Shown in pieces: positions 22,623 through 35,031 of a stretch of DNA of 64,000 nucleotides. A model generated the notes under the pieces. That model saw only the letters and a list, made by a program, of their open reading frames with translations. It did no database searches and was not told the DNA's origin. This DNA comes from Cryptomeria japonica (lineage: Eukaryota; Streptophyta; Pinopsida; Cupressales; Cupressaceae): the NCBI RefSeq assembly GCF_030272615.1, contig NC_081406.1, positions 236,073,922 through 236,137,921 of the forward strand, read 5' to 3'. Positions within the stretch are counted from its first letter, which is position 1. Every line of letters starts with the position of its first letter. Position numbers and translations under genes: made by a program.

Positions 22623-23722
22623 TGTTGGTATTATGGATGTGTTGCATTGGTTTTGTCATTGATGTCAACACTTATAAACACTTATCCTTTTGGAGATCTT
22701 TGGTTATGTTGAACCAACACATTATGTTCACCGGCAAGTTCAATGACTTATGCACAATCACCAGTATATCATTCACCAACAGGTTATATTGTTCACCAAC
22801 ACTGAAGATGACTTGTTATCATCTGTAGAACACTTGGTTATGTCAAAGACATGGTTTGGACACCTGGTTTTGGTATTTTGGTTATTGGTCTAATCGGGCT
22901 GACATATTTGTTGTTACCAGGAAATTGGTCTAGGTTATGGACCGACATGCATTATCTATTCCAGATCAGCACGACATGTTATGGAAATGATTTAATTAAT
23001 TGGATATTTTTGTAAATGTATTGAGCCAACATGATGCATCACATCTTGACCTATATGTAATTGATTTAATTGTAATATTCATAATTAACCTACCTACACA
23101 TTTGGTCTTAGGTTTTGGTATATATGTAAGATCTTATGTGTGAGATGAAATAGGAAGATATAGAGAGATGGTATATGATTATGGTATTGTAACATGGTAT
23201 GTGCGAATATTGAAGAATATATGAGAAGAACATAAAGAAGGTTCAAGGAAGGTTTGAAGGTGATTATTAGAGCTTAACCGGTACTGAATCCAACATTGGA
23301 GATGCTACTTTGAGTAGTACATTATCATTGGATTTAATCATCCCATTGCAGTCAGTGTGACTCCTATTTTGTGATTGAACAGTGAGCTCTAGGTGCTTGG
23401 CCTTTCTACATGTGCAGACCCAATTTGTATACACATACTATCTGCTATAGTATCATTTGATTGTGGGTAAGCTTTCCCAAAATTGTTTTTCCCCTTACAG
23501 GGTTTCCAAGTACAAATCTCTGTGTTATGTGTTGTGGATGTTGTTCCTCTTTCTAAACTATAAGCATTAAGTTTCATCGGTATTAATATTAAATGCTAAT
23601 TTGTCTACCAGCATTAAGTTTGTTTTACCAGTATTAATTATCAAGTTTGATTAAGTTATATTTGGGTTGAAATTAATAGACAACTGATTCACCCCCCCCT
23701 CTTAGTTGCGATGGGGATAATG
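22623..23722 (+). repeat. 3' LTR of Copia A, about 1.1 kb
   Basis: Starts TGTTGGTATTATGG and follows the Copia B LTR to the caactgattcaccccccc stretch near 23681-23701. The final bases (ttgcgatggggataatga) align only loosely with the Copia B terminus (gacataaca), so the right boundary is uncertain by several bases. Confidence 0.8.
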
Positions 23723-24773
23723 AATTTTTGAAATGAGTTATTCTAATGTAGGATGCATGACAAAAATGAAGTTCCTATTCGAACAAGGATGAGTGTGTGT
23801 GTCTTTCATTGTAAAATGCACTAATTAGATTAAAGGTGTGAAACTTTTCAGAGATAGGAGTTCAATCAATTCTAAAAATACTTAGACCATCCAACCTAAC
23901 ACACTATGTAACCAAGATTTATGAATGGAGGCATGGAAAAATTCTCCATCGATTCTTGAAATTTTGATCTTCTTTTGCCTATGTGTGTGAAATTGAGTTT
24001 ATTCCAACTCTTATAACCATCAAAGACCCTTGGACTCCTATGTGGCTAGCTATGTGGGTTATTCTGACTTCAAAAGCAACCTGGATAGAGCCTCACTGCC
24101 AACAAGCTTTTAGGACTCCGACGAGGTTATGCACTATAATCTCTCAAACATTTCTTGATTGTCAGCAAGCGTCCATAGCCCTGATGGAGTTACTTGCATG
24201 TTCCCATAGTCACGCTTTCTCTTTTTTGTCTCACTTGTATGTGTTATATTTCAATATATCATTTTTTTTGTTTTGCCTTGAGATTGACATAACACTTTTT
24301 TCTTTTATTTTCTTTCCTTGACTTGTAAATAATGAAACCTACTTGGGTATGATAATTACAATGACACTGAAGCAAAATATTGGATTTTTCACTAGCCACA
24401 TGACCAACTAGGTATCTGTAATGACTTAGAGATTTGGATTAATGTGTAATATATAGAAATTGATAGATTTTGGTAACAAGACTTGATAAGGAAACCTCTA
24501 CCCAACTAGTGATAAAGCTTGATCACAATGTGACATTGAAGATGAATGACTAAAGACCTCCTTAAGACTTCATGAACGAGTATCTAGGAAATGAGACAAC
24601 TTTCATTCCTTTCAGTGTAGACAGGTGAATGACTTGGATAATCACCCTATTTTATTGATGCAACTATATGAGAAAGTCTAATGCAATGCAGTAAATAAAT
24701 ATACAAATGCAGTACTAAAAAATGAACCCACCCTTAGATGTAATATCTTATTAGGTGCATACTGTTGATGGGA
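23723..24773. other. Unassigned AT-rich DNA between Copia A and G2
   Basis: No coding motif on either strand. A 112-codon plus ORF at 23983-24321 has no recognisable domain. It may be the 3' non-coding part of G2 or another decayed repeat: the G2 reverse transcriptase is lost abruptly at its left side, and no G2 3' LTR is visible before Copia A. Confidence 0.4.
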
Positions 24774-26230
24774 TCAGGGAGTGAATCTACCTCCATTGTT
24801 TGCAAATGCTAAGTGCCATTTCCAATTACTTTCGTTATGACAAAAACCTAGATTTGAAATCCATTTAGCATAGTCTATAGGTCTGATGAAACCCACATCT
24901 AACAATTTTTGTAACTCAATTTTGACTAAAAAGGCTATGTGAGGGTGCATTTTCCTGAGGTTTTGTTTGTATGGCTTTACCCCTGGAAGTAAAGGCAAGT
25001 GATGTAAGACTAATTTTGGGTCTAATCCAGGCATATCTGCATAAGACCATACAAAATTGATGGATATTTTCTTAAAGAATTTGATAAATTTCTCTTTTTC
25101 CACTAGATCAAGGGATTTTGCCAAGTGAATGTTATGAATCTTCTCAGCATCGTCGATGTTGATTTCCTTAGTTTCTTCTACTAGTAATGTTGACCATTCT
25201 TTACCAATAGGTAGGGCAGCTATTACGTGTTTGGCTTTATCATCACTGTCGTGATTAAGAGAAGAGCTTGCTTCTCCAAAATATGTAGTTCTATCTAGAT
25301 CTAATGCATAGCTAGCTTTGTGATCATTATAAGGGATTCCATACCTTATACACAAGAATTATGCTATAGCTTCATGATTTTGGAACCAATCTAATTGTGT
25401 CTCTCCTTCTTTCCCCTAATCAATCAGACATGGATGCATGAGGAGCAAGTCTTTGTCTCTTGTCATTTTAGAGGATATAGATATCATGCATACTTGATTA
25501 TGATCTCTTGTTTCTTCATCATATATTGGTGACGATTTGTCTTCATTGTCAGATGGAAATTTATAGACATGAGAATCTATGATGCTTTCTATGTATGTTT
25601 CACCTTTTGATTCTGTATCACTTATCTGCTCTTGTTCTGGTAACCAAGTTTGTTGTAAATGAGTAGGCCTCCTTTGTATTGTGGATACCCTTCTTAAGCC
25701 TGATATTAGTCTTTGTAGTATTTATTCATCTGATTCAAAATGGAGGTACTAAATTTATTTCTCTTGGCAAGAGTATTGATAATAACCTAGGATTCGGTTC
25801 ATCTGCTGGTGTTAAACTTGTATTTGTTACCATGTTTTCTTGTGTAGATGATTTAGGTAATGTACTACTAGTTGTCTCTATGTTCAGTTCTTGAAGAAGT
25901 TGCCTCATGTCTTAACCATCTAATTCTATGATAGGAGATGTTGGTAGTTTCTTTCTTTTTTGAGGTGGAAAGAAATCCATCGAGCTTATAGGCATGAAAT
26001 CTGAGGGTACCTTTGGCCTATTCAATATATCCAATGTTTGTTATCTAGCTTCTATTATTAGTGGCATATATTTATATTCCAAGCCTTGATTCTTTTAGTT
26101 TTCATTTGGTAAAAAAGGTTCTAATATTCCTTGCTTTTGTAGCCCTAATCCTATGGTGACATCATATCTGTGTTTTTGTAACATCTTGAAGTCATTTCCA
26201 TATTGATGTAGAGGTATCTTGGGTACTACC
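24774..26230 (-). pseudogene. G2 G-patch and truncated reverse transcriptase start
   Basis: A G-patch-like segment (TIGLGLQKQGILEPF) lies near 26090-26170 on the minus strand. Farther on, 25355-24774 is open for 193 codons. It contains FVWSYADMPGLDPKLVLHHLPLLPG and KMHPHIAFLVKIELQKLLDVGFIRPIDYAKW, the conserved run-in to Tat-type reverse transcriptase. The reading then leaves the pol frame (GFCHNES...) and stops at 24774. The catalytic core does not follow, so the polymerase domain is missing. Several stops lie between the two parts. Confidence 0.8.
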
Positions 26231-26571
26231 ATGTCATCCTCCTCTCTATATATCCAATGATAATATCTTTATTTAGAGATTCTTCTTGTAGATCTCCCCA
26301 TCTAATGAAGGAACAAGAATTTGAATATTTTACTTTCTTTGCCTTTATCTTGCTTCATTGTTGTGTTCTGAGGCTTGCCAAAGGACTTGGGAGAAAATGA
26401 TGTTTATTTGCTGTGTGATGTGCTTGAAATGGAATATTATCCACAACCAAATTCTTTAATATGCAAAGAAGATGTAGTTGGTGTTTTTTTCTCTATTTTT
26501 TTAATTGATAATGATTCCATTTGTAGGTGAATAGGAGCTTCCTAATTGTTTGGTACTTGATTGTATGATCT

Positions 26572-27204
26572 TTACCTTAAATGATTACAATATTGGAAAG
26601 GGTTCAGGTCACCATGGACAGTGATATCTATACCATTATATGGGAACTTTACACATTGGTGAAAAGTTGATGGTATTGCTTGCATTGAATGTATCCATGG
26701 GCGACCTAATAGCATATTGTACCCCAATTCTCTATCTAGTACTTGGAAGGCGATATTTATTGTAGCTAGTCCCACTTGTATTGGTAAAGTCACCATACCT
26801 TTGGAAGGGCGTTCCTCATCGTCATAGGCTTTTATATTAATTCTCTTAGTAGAGTCAATATAGTGTTCAAAATATCCTAGAGCTTTGATCAAATACAAAG
26901 TACATATGTTGAGGCCCGCGATACCATCTATTAGTATTATTTGAACCTTTTTTTGGTCAATTAAAGCTTCTAAGTGCAATGGGTCATTATGCATGAGTCA
27001 GTTTGTAGGAACATCCTATTTCGTGAATGTGACCTTTGAGGCTGACAAGTTTCCCACCATTGATTGAAATGTGTTCTCATCCATGTCCTTAGCAACAACT
27101 GAATCTTTAAGGGCTTTATCCAGGACTAATTTATGGGCTGGTGATATGTGCAACAACTCAAATAATGAAATTTGGGTTGGAGTTCTCTTCAATTGATCCA
27201 CCAT
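26572..27204 (-). pseudogene. G2 retropepsin remnant
   Basis: On the minus strand, 27204-27016 has MVDQLKRTPTQISLFELL, the pre-protease segment also seen in G1. Then 26994-26572 carries LIDGIAGLNICTLYLI (active-site region; Asp present, usual GS changed), VTLPIQVG, and LLGRPWIHSMQAIPSTFHQCVKFPYNG. The two parts are broken by a stop between 27016 and 26994. Confidence 0.85.
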
Positions 27205-28877
27205 ATTATAGTTGCTAGTTATTGAAGGCTGGTTCAGAGGTAATCCTTATAAAGTGACTTTCGATCTTCTTGTAATGATGACATAATCTCTACTTCTAGG
27301 ATTCACTATGATTGTAGCTACCATTTAATGTCCTTCACTTAGTGTGTTAATGACATAGTCAAATGCTACATTGGTATAATTGGCAGTATTGTCTTGTGTA
27401 TTAGAACTAGAAGCCTTTCCTTTGTCATATTTGACAAAAGCATCTTTGAAAATTGTATGAATTATATTTGGTTCTTTATTATCCATTGTAATCTCACCTT
27501 GATCTATGAGATATTGGATGAGGTTCTTCAATTTGTAGTAGGTTGCTATCTTGTGACCCTTATTACGGTGATATTCATAGAAGTCGTTGTCATTCCACCA
27601 ATCAGGCTTAAATGGGCCTGGTTCATATGGCTTAGCTTCCAGTAAGGTTACAACATTGCTCTATATCAACTTCTCCGGTGTTGATTCAATAGGTTCTCCA
27701 AGGGGTGTGAAGTTCCTTCTAGGTGCACCTATCCTTTTCGGGCTTGGATTATTTGACTGTAGCACATTGGTGTCATTTGTCTAAGACTAGTTGTTATTAG
27801 TTGGTCCTTGTAAAGATATTGTTGGTTGAGCTTTGTTCACAATATGCGCATAACCAACTCCATCGTTTGTGACTTTTTTTTTCATAGACTAATTTTTTTA
27901 TCTTTCATTTCTTATGATTGTGATTTGTCAACTATCCTTGTGGTGTTTCAATATCCCTTGTTATAATAGGCCTTTCTCACATTTGATGCCTTTTTATGTT
28001 ATGTATTTAAAATTATTCAGGCATTGTATTTGTAATGGATATTTAATCGAAGGCACAAGATTTTCATTAAAGATGTCTACTTGTTCCGCTTCAGGGATGT
28101 GACTGAGTCATTTACGATATAAGCCTCTCCATCTTTGTAAGAATGTAGTGAAATTCTCACCTTATTTTTGTTTCATTGCACATAAATCCATTAATGTGAT
28201 TGGATTATCTATGTTGAAGGCAAAGTTGGATATAAATAACTCAGCTAATTCTCCCCATGAAGTAATTTTTGGCCGAAGGTGTGGAAATCATTCTAGTGTT
28301 GTCCCTCCTAGGCTCTTTGAAAATAATCTCATCAAGTATGTATCATTCTAAGCTACTTCAATGCATGACATGAAGAATTATCTTATATGATCTCGAGGAT
28401 CTCCTTTCCCTCTATATTTATCAAATTTTGGCATTTTGAAATGTGGAGGAAAAGGTGGCATGTATAATTTTCTATCAAAAGGATATGAACATAGATCTTC
28501 CATGGTATATCTATTTTTTATCATTACCTGTTTGTATATTGGCCATTTGCTTTTGAAGGTTCTCCATTTGTTGAGTCAAAAGTTCTATTAGGTTCATTGG
28601 TGTGCTGACTTGATGAATGTTCCCTACAAAAGGAATAGTATTTGGATACCTTTGAGCTTGTTGAAATATAGACAAACTAGGTAACTGTGTCCTGTAAGTC
28701 CCAAAAGGTGGTGTGAAGTATGCAAATTGTGGAGTAGCATTTGGCTGAGCCAAGTTTGTTATCTGTGGATTCATATTGTGACTATTGTAGGTGTAACTAA
28801 TAGAGACTACTAGTTGAGTTATATTTGCCAAGATAGTGGTGTGAGATATTGGAGCTTGTAGCGTCATATTTGGCATT

Positions 28878-29021
28878 GCCCATGTTGTAATATTTGCACT
28901 TGGTGGTGTCACTCTTGATTGTATTGAGGTTGTAGCCATATTTGGTGTTGCCCATGTTGTAAGATTGACACTTTGTGGTGTCACTATTCACTATATTGAG
29001 GTTGTAGCCATATTTGCATTT
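28878..29021 (-). repeat. 72-bp tandem duplication inside G2 gag
   Basis: Two adjacent copies, 28878-28949 and 28950-29021, share gcccatgttgtaa, gtggtgtcact and attgaggttgtagccatatt. The 72-bp length keeps the frame, so the protein repeats TTWATPNMATTSIQ-like units. Confidence 0.85.
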
Positions 29022-29459
29022 TGAGATATACCTTGTGTTGTTGTAGCAATTGTTTCTTGTGTCTGCATTGTAATAGGTATTTGAGGTATATTCCGGTTTA
29101 ATGTCATACCTTGTGGCAATATTGTTGAAATATCTACCCCTAGTGGTAGTTTGCCCCCATTTTGTACTAAGAGAGCGAGATACCTATCTCTGTCACTATT
29201 AATGAGAGCGTTGAGGATCGTTAATGTTGTAGGATCTTGTTGGGCTGCTTCAAGCTCATCCTTTGTCAAATTATGTCATATTTCATCAGGGGAAGGCATC
29301 TTGTTTAGGTTTGTTGACATTGTTGCAGGTGTGTAACCCTATGTTTGTTGTTGTGTGGATAGATCCATATTCCATGTTGGGTTGACCAAGGGGTCATTGT
29401 TTGGATCCATTTGATTTATTGTCTTTTGAACATGCGTTAATGTCATGAATATTGCTTCG

Positions 29460-29464
29460 AAGTG
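29460..29464. repeat. Target-site duplication aagtg, left copy (Copia B)
   Basis: aagtg before the 5' LTR equals aagtg at 36093-36097 after the 3' LTR. Confidence 0.95.
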
Positions 29465-30496
29465 TGCTGGTATTTTGGTATGGTTTTGTCATTGATGTTA
29501 ACACCTACTAAACACTTATCAACTCTGGCACTTTGGAGAAACAACAACATTCACCAGCAAGCAAGTGACTTATGCACAGTCACCGGTATCTGGTACACTA
29601 ACAGGATATAATGATCACCGACACTTGGAAGGGCATGGAAAACACTTGGTTATGTCGAAGACATCGTGTGGACAGCTTGTCTTGGAGTTTTGTTTACTGG
29701 TATATTCATATTTGCATATTTGTTATTACCGACAAATAGGTCCAGGTTGTACACCAATAGGTTTATCTTTTCCTGATCAGCATGGCACACTATGGAGATG
29801 ACTTATTGTTGTTGTAAATACATTAAGCCGACATGTTGAATCGATTATTGCATTGGGAATTAATTTATTTGTAAAATGATTTTATTGTAATATCTTGTAG
29901 AGTCGACCTACTAAAATTGGTCTTAGGTTATGATATAAATGTAAGATCTTATTTGTAAGATCAAATAGGGAATATGAAGAAGATTTGTGTGAAGGTATAT
30001 GCGAGAATAAGTAGAGCTATACACGCATACATCATTTGAAGGTGAAGGAAGGTTTTGTGAAAGCATATAAGAACTACACCGGTACTGAATCCAGCATATG
30101 AAGATGCTATTTTGAGCAGTACATCCTTATTGGATTTAACCATCCAATTGTAGTCAGTGTGACTCCTACTTTGTGTTTGAGCAGTGAGTTGTAAGCGCTT
30201 GGCCTTTCTACATGTGTAGACCCCATTTGTATACATTTACTATCTGCAGTAGTATCATCTGATTGTGGGTAAGGTTTTCCATGTACAAATACTGGTGTTA
30301 TGTTTTGTGGATAACTTTGTCTTTTTGTTTCATGCATTAATATTTACCAGTATTGCAAATTATCTGATAAAATTGTCCACCGGTATAAAAGACTGTTTCA
30401 CTGGTATTAAGCAAAAAGTTGATTAAGTTGTTTTTGGTTTAAATTTATTTGACAACTGATTCACCTCCCCCTCTCAGTTGTCTCCGAGACATAACA
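29465..30496 (+). repeat. Copia B 5' LTR, 1032 bp
   Basis: Starts TGCTGGTATTTTGG (TGTTGG in the 3' copy) and ends GAGACATAACA. It lacks about 29 bp near 30280 that the 3' LTR keeps; the missing piece lies between two tttcc repeats, suggesting a slippage or repair deletion. Confidence 0.9.
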
Positions 30497-30498
30497 AT

Positions 30499-30510
30499 TG
30501 GTATTAGAGC
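30499..30510 (+). promoter_or_regulatory. Copia B primer-binding site, tRNA-Met type
   Basis: TGGTATTAGAGC, two bases after the LTR, is one change from the canonical TGGTATCAGAGC. Confidence 0.9.
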
Positions 30511-30552
30511 CGATTCCTCTTTTGTAGAAGTTTAACAGCTAGAGGAGATCTA

Positions 30553-33500
30553 ATGTCTACTAACTATTTCAGGAAGGACAATCCTAAACTTGATGGAACC
30601 AACCATGGCATATGGAAGATCAGAATGGAGACACATCTAAATTGCATTGGAAAGGACATCTTGGATGTTACAAAGAATGGTTATACTGCTCCTACTCAAA
30701 GTCAGCCTAATCCACCTAACTTGACTAAAGATGAGCAAAATGATTGCAAAGCAAGAGAAGCACTTTTGAGTGCATTAATAGATCAACAAATCATGAGACT
30801 ATCAGAAAGATCAACTGCTAAAGATATTTGGGATCATCTAGAAACATCGAATGAAGGAGATTCCACAGTCAAAATTGCAAAACTTGAAAGCTTCCGGGTC
30901 AGGTATGAAAATCTGAAAATGGAAGAAGATGAAAGGATTTCTGCTTTTATGGAAAGAGTTAATGAAATTGTTTTGGGTATTAAATGTTGTGGAGGAAACT
31001 TAAGTGAGGATGAAATTGTTTCAAATTTTTTAAGAGGATTGCCACCGACATACAAAATGAAGGTTACTGCTATAAATGAGTTAAGAACAATGTCTAATAC
31101 ATCAGTAACTAGAGATACATTGATTGGAAAACTTTTAGCCTTTGAAATTGAGGAATTTGGTCCTTTTGCTACTATAAAGACAAATTTAGCCTTTAAAGCA
31201 TCAACATCATCTGCATTATCATTTGACAAATCTGATTGGAAAGCCTTTTATGCAAGAGAACTTGAAGAAAGCAGGAAAGAAAATGAAGAACTTGAAGAAC
31301 TTGAAGCACTATTTGCAAGGAAAATGCCTAAAGGTCCAGTTGGAAGTAAGTATGAAGGTAAAGCACCCTTTAAATGTTTTAACTATAATAAGATTGGTCA
31401 TATGGCCTCAAGATGCTCTGATAGACATGCTAAACTAAGAGAAGAAGCTAGAAGAACATACAAGCCTAACCCTGCATATCAGAGATACAAATTTAAGAAG
31501 AATAAAGACAAATCTTGTTATCATGTTGATGAAAGAGTGACTGATGATTCTGATGAGGATCCGATAGACAATGGATGGGTTTTTGTTGCTATAACAGAAG
31601 ATCAACCGAAACCTACAGTCCAACCAGTAGAGCAAGTCTTGGCAGCAAAAATTGAAGTAAAGGATGAGTGGATCATTGATTCAGGATGCTCACATCATAT
31701 GACAGTAGATAAAGGTAAATTCTTGAACTTTCAAGAATACAATGGAGGCTTAGTGAGATTTGGAGATGACAAAGCTTGTTTGATCAAAGGTAAGGGTACA
31801 ATATCTCTTGATGGTAAGCATAACACTGACAATGTTTACTATGTTGAAGGTTTAAAGCATAATCTTTTGAGTATAATCTTTTGAGTGTTGGTCAATTAGT
31901 TGAGAAAGGATTTCAGTTACAATTCAAAAATGGAAAATGCAAAATCATGAATAGATCTAGTTTGGAAATTACAACCGGTAATCAAACTAGAGGTAATATC
32001 TTTCATTTGAATAATAGTGAAAAGACATGCTTGATTGCACATATTGATGAAAGTTGTCTATGGCATAAGAGACTTTGTCATGTAAACTTTGATTGCATGG
32101 TGAAAATCAGTACTGCTAAGGCAGTTAGAGATTTACCTAAAATTGTCAAACCTCACAATACAGTATGTAAGGAATGTCAATTTGGAAAACAAGTTAGAGC
32201 TAGTTTCAAAAGTATTCCAGAAAAATCCAATAATGCTTTTGATTTAATTCATACTGATTTATGTGGTCCAGCTAGAACTAAAAGCTTACAAGGTGATAGA
32301 TATTTCATGCTAATCATTAATGGCTATTCTAGAATGTGTTGGGTTACTTTTCTCAGAGAAAAATCAAAAGCACTTGGAAAGTTCAAACTGTTCAAAGCAA
32401 TGGTAGAAAATGAAACCGGTAAGAAAATCAAGTTTCTAAGATCAGATCAAGGAGGAGAATTTAGATCTAAGGAATTTAATGCGTCCTGTGAAGTAAATGG
32501 AATCAGAGGACAGCTATCAACACCTCAGACACCACTATAGAATGGAGTTGTTGAAAGGAAAAATAGAACTATCTTGGATGCAACAAGAAGTATGTTATCA
32601 GAAGCAAACCTACCACATGTATATTGGAGAGAGGCAGTAAGTACATCGGTCTATACATTCAACAAAGTTCACATCAAAGGTGAAACTGATAAGACCCCTC
32701 ATGAACTATGGTTTGGTACTACTCCTACTCTTAAATATTTCAGAATATTTGGAAGTAAATGCTATATTAGAAGAGATGAGTACATTGGGAAATTTTATCC
32801 TAGACGTGATGAAGGAATATTTCTTGGTTATTCATCTAAGTGTAAAGCATATAGATGTTTTAACAAAAGATTGTAGAAAATTGTTGAAAGTACAAATGTG
32901 AAGATTGATGAACAATTTAGAGGAACTTCAAGGTATATAGATTCTGAACCGACAACAAAAATTCTAACAAATCAACCTACACTGAATCCATTGGTATAGA
33001 ATGAAGTTCGAGTTATACCAGTATCATCTAAAAATTCCACAGTGACTGAGGAACAACAACAAACAAAGACACCCCGATATGTAAGACTAAATCATTATGA
33101 AGATCAGATAATTGGAAACAAGTATAAAGGAGTTATGACAAGAGGAAGATTGGAAAATGAAGAGATATATCTTATTTCTCAAATTGAACCATCATCAGTT
33201 AATGAGGCATGTGAAGATAAATATTGGATTAAAGCTATGGAAGAAGAATTAGAACAAATTGAGAAGAATAACACTTGGACATTAGTTCCTTGACCTAAAG
33301 ATAAAAATGTGATTGGAACCAAATGGGTATTCAGAAACAAACTTAATGAAGATGGTAAGGTTATCAAAAATAAAGTAAGACTAGTGTGTAAGGGATATTA
33401 TTAGAAAGAAGGAATTGATTACAATGAGACCTTTGCACTTGTAGCCAGAATTGAGGTAGTCAGATTATTTTTGGCTTTTGTAGCACACAAGAACTACAAA

Positions 33501-34707
33501 GTATATCAAATGGATATTAAATGTGCATTTTTGAATGGAGATCTTGAAGAAGAAGTTTACATTGAACAACCTGATGGATTTTCTTTGATAGATAACAAAG
33601 ATATGGTTTGCAAGTTAAGGAAAGCTTTGTATGGATTGAAGCAAGCTCCAAGAGCTTGGTATGCAAGATTGGATAAGTATCATTTGAAGATTGGTTTTTC
33701 TAAAGGTAATGCTGACAGCAACTTATATTATAAAGTGACTAATGATGACATCTTGGTTATAGAATTTTTTGTTTATGATATAATCTTTGGAGGATAAGAT
33801 GGATTATGTAAAGAATTTTCTATTGAAATGCAACAAGAATTTGAAATGTCTATGATTGGAGAAATAAAATTATTTTTAGGATTACAGATTTCACAGACTA
33901 GTAAAGGTATATTCTTGAGTCAATCCAAATACTTAAAGGAGTTACTAAAGAAATTTGGGATGGAGAACTCTAAACCGGTAAGCACAAACTATGACTACAA
34001 ATGACAAACTACCACTAAGGGATGAATCTACACCTATTAATCCAACTAGATACAAATCTATGATAGGAGGTTAAACTAGACCTGATATCATGAATGCAGT
34101 ATGTATTGTTTCAAGATTTTAGAGTAATCCTAGAGAAAATCATGAATCAACAATAAAAAGGATTTTCTGGTACTTACAAGGCACTATAAATCTTGGATTA
34201 TGGTATGCTAGAGATGAAAACTTTGAATTATGTGCATACACAGATTCAAATTAGGCAGGAGATGTGGATGATAGAAAAAGCACCACCGGCGGAGCATTAT
34301 TTCTTGGAAGCAGACTAGTTTCTTGGTTGAGTAAGAAACAAAGTTGTACATCTTTATCAACAACAAAATTAGAATATGTTGCAGCAGCAACTAACTGTAC
34401 ACAAGTACTATGGCTTAAACAAATGTTGAAGGACATAAAGGTAAAATGCAAGGAACCTATAACTATCTATTGTGATAACACTGTAGCAATTGATATATCT
34501 AAGAATCTAGTACTACATTCTAAAATAAAACATGTTTCCATCAAACTGAATTTTCTAAGGGAAAATGTTGAAGCAAAGGAAATAAAACTGGTTTATGTGA
34601 ATACTAAAGAGCAGATTGCAGATATCTTCACTAAACCTCTACCTAAGGAGAATTTTGAATATCTCAAAGACCAGCTTGGGGTCATACCCCCACCAGTAGA
34701 GACTTAG
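30553..34707 (+). pseudogene. Copia B gag-pol pseudogene
   Basis: Gag starts at ATG 30553 and has a UBN2-like domain to about 31200. Its zinc knuckle near 31374-31416 has Tyr in place of the second Cys (CFNYNKIGHMASRC). The protease has IIDSGCSHHM near 31672. GAG-pre-integrase and integrase run about 31890-32870 (WHKRLCHVNF, CKECQFGK, then the D, D and E blocks). Reverse transcriptase is about 33300-33990, with [13 protein letters not shown]; its FVDDI box reads FVYDI. RNase H is about 34180-34700. Lesions: a 14-bp duplication frameshift at 31859-31886; stops at 32538, 32874, 32997, 33291, 33402 and later; and a second frame disturbance at about 33990-34080 with a small deletion. Most stops replace Gln. 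It is dead. Confidence 0.92.
31859..31886 (+). repeat. 14-bp tandem duplication causing a frameshift in Copia B
   Basis: ataatcttttgagt occurs twice in a row at 31859-31872 and 31873-31886. One copy gives the expected HNLLSVGQL reading, so the duplication (not a multiple of three) breaks the frame between protease and integrase. Confidence 0.9.
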
Positions 34708-35031
34708 GAAGTTGATGTTTGTCATCAACTGATAGAATTAACAGAGAAATCTTTTACTCTGACGTTGATGAGGAAGCTACTTCTCAGGGGGAGTAATTGG
34801 TTTACTAAATTGATTGGTATTTTGTCTATGAACTTGTCTTGGTAATAACTTTGGCATTTGCTGTCAAAGGGGGAGAGATTGGTATGGAAAAACACAAGGA
34901 AACACATGTTACTCTCAGGGGGAGAGATTGATTACTTTGGGAGATTGTTAGCTTTTGGTATTTGGCATTTCTGTTTTAGCACTTTGATGGTTTTTCCATC
35001 TTGTGTTGCCATCAATGCCAAAGGGGGAGAT
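34708..35031 (+). other. Copia B 3' UTR with four polypurine tracts
   Basis: Purine tracts of the GGGGGAG type occur at 34785-34794, 34866-34878, 34916-34927 and 35020-35031. The last, AAAGGGGGAGAT, abuts the 3' LTR and is the functional candidate. Repeated tracts here are typical of Sireviruses. Confidence 0.8.

Larger units (their letters stand above)
22588..23722 (+). mobile_element. Copia A, right segment (PPT and 3' LTR)
   Basis: Sequence resumes Copia A after the Tekay-like insertion. It has the stretch aatcttgtgttgccatc, a polypurine tract and an LTR matching the LTRs of Copia B. Confidence 0.85.
24774..29464 (-). mobile_element. G2: decayed Tat/Ogre-like Gypsy element, gag-protease-RT-start part
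   Basis: On the minus strand, reading right to left, this part has the gag core, the protease, a G-patch and the start of reverse transcriptase. It joins 36093-40196 across Copia B (target duplication aagtg). Protein similarity to G1 is clear in the QLKRTP segment, the LLGRPWIHSMQAIPST block and the G-patch. Both also share the same unusual primer-binding site. Confidence 0.85.
27325..29464 (-). pseudogene. G2 gag core remnant
   Basis: The Retrotrans_gag-type domain reads on the minus strand at about 28450-28090, with stops (KFDKYRGKGDPRDHI, then LEWF, then FTTFLQRWRGLYR). The Gln/Thr/Asn-rich segment 29269-28511 lies before it. A zinc-knuckle-like or linker region with stops follows to about 27325. 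Copia B is inserted at 29464/29465, separating this from the gag N-terminal part at 36093-37167. Confidence 0.75.

Noticed and set aside
23983-24321. 112-codon plus ORF
   Set aside because: No recognisable motif; the hydrophobic tail comes from T-rich DNA.
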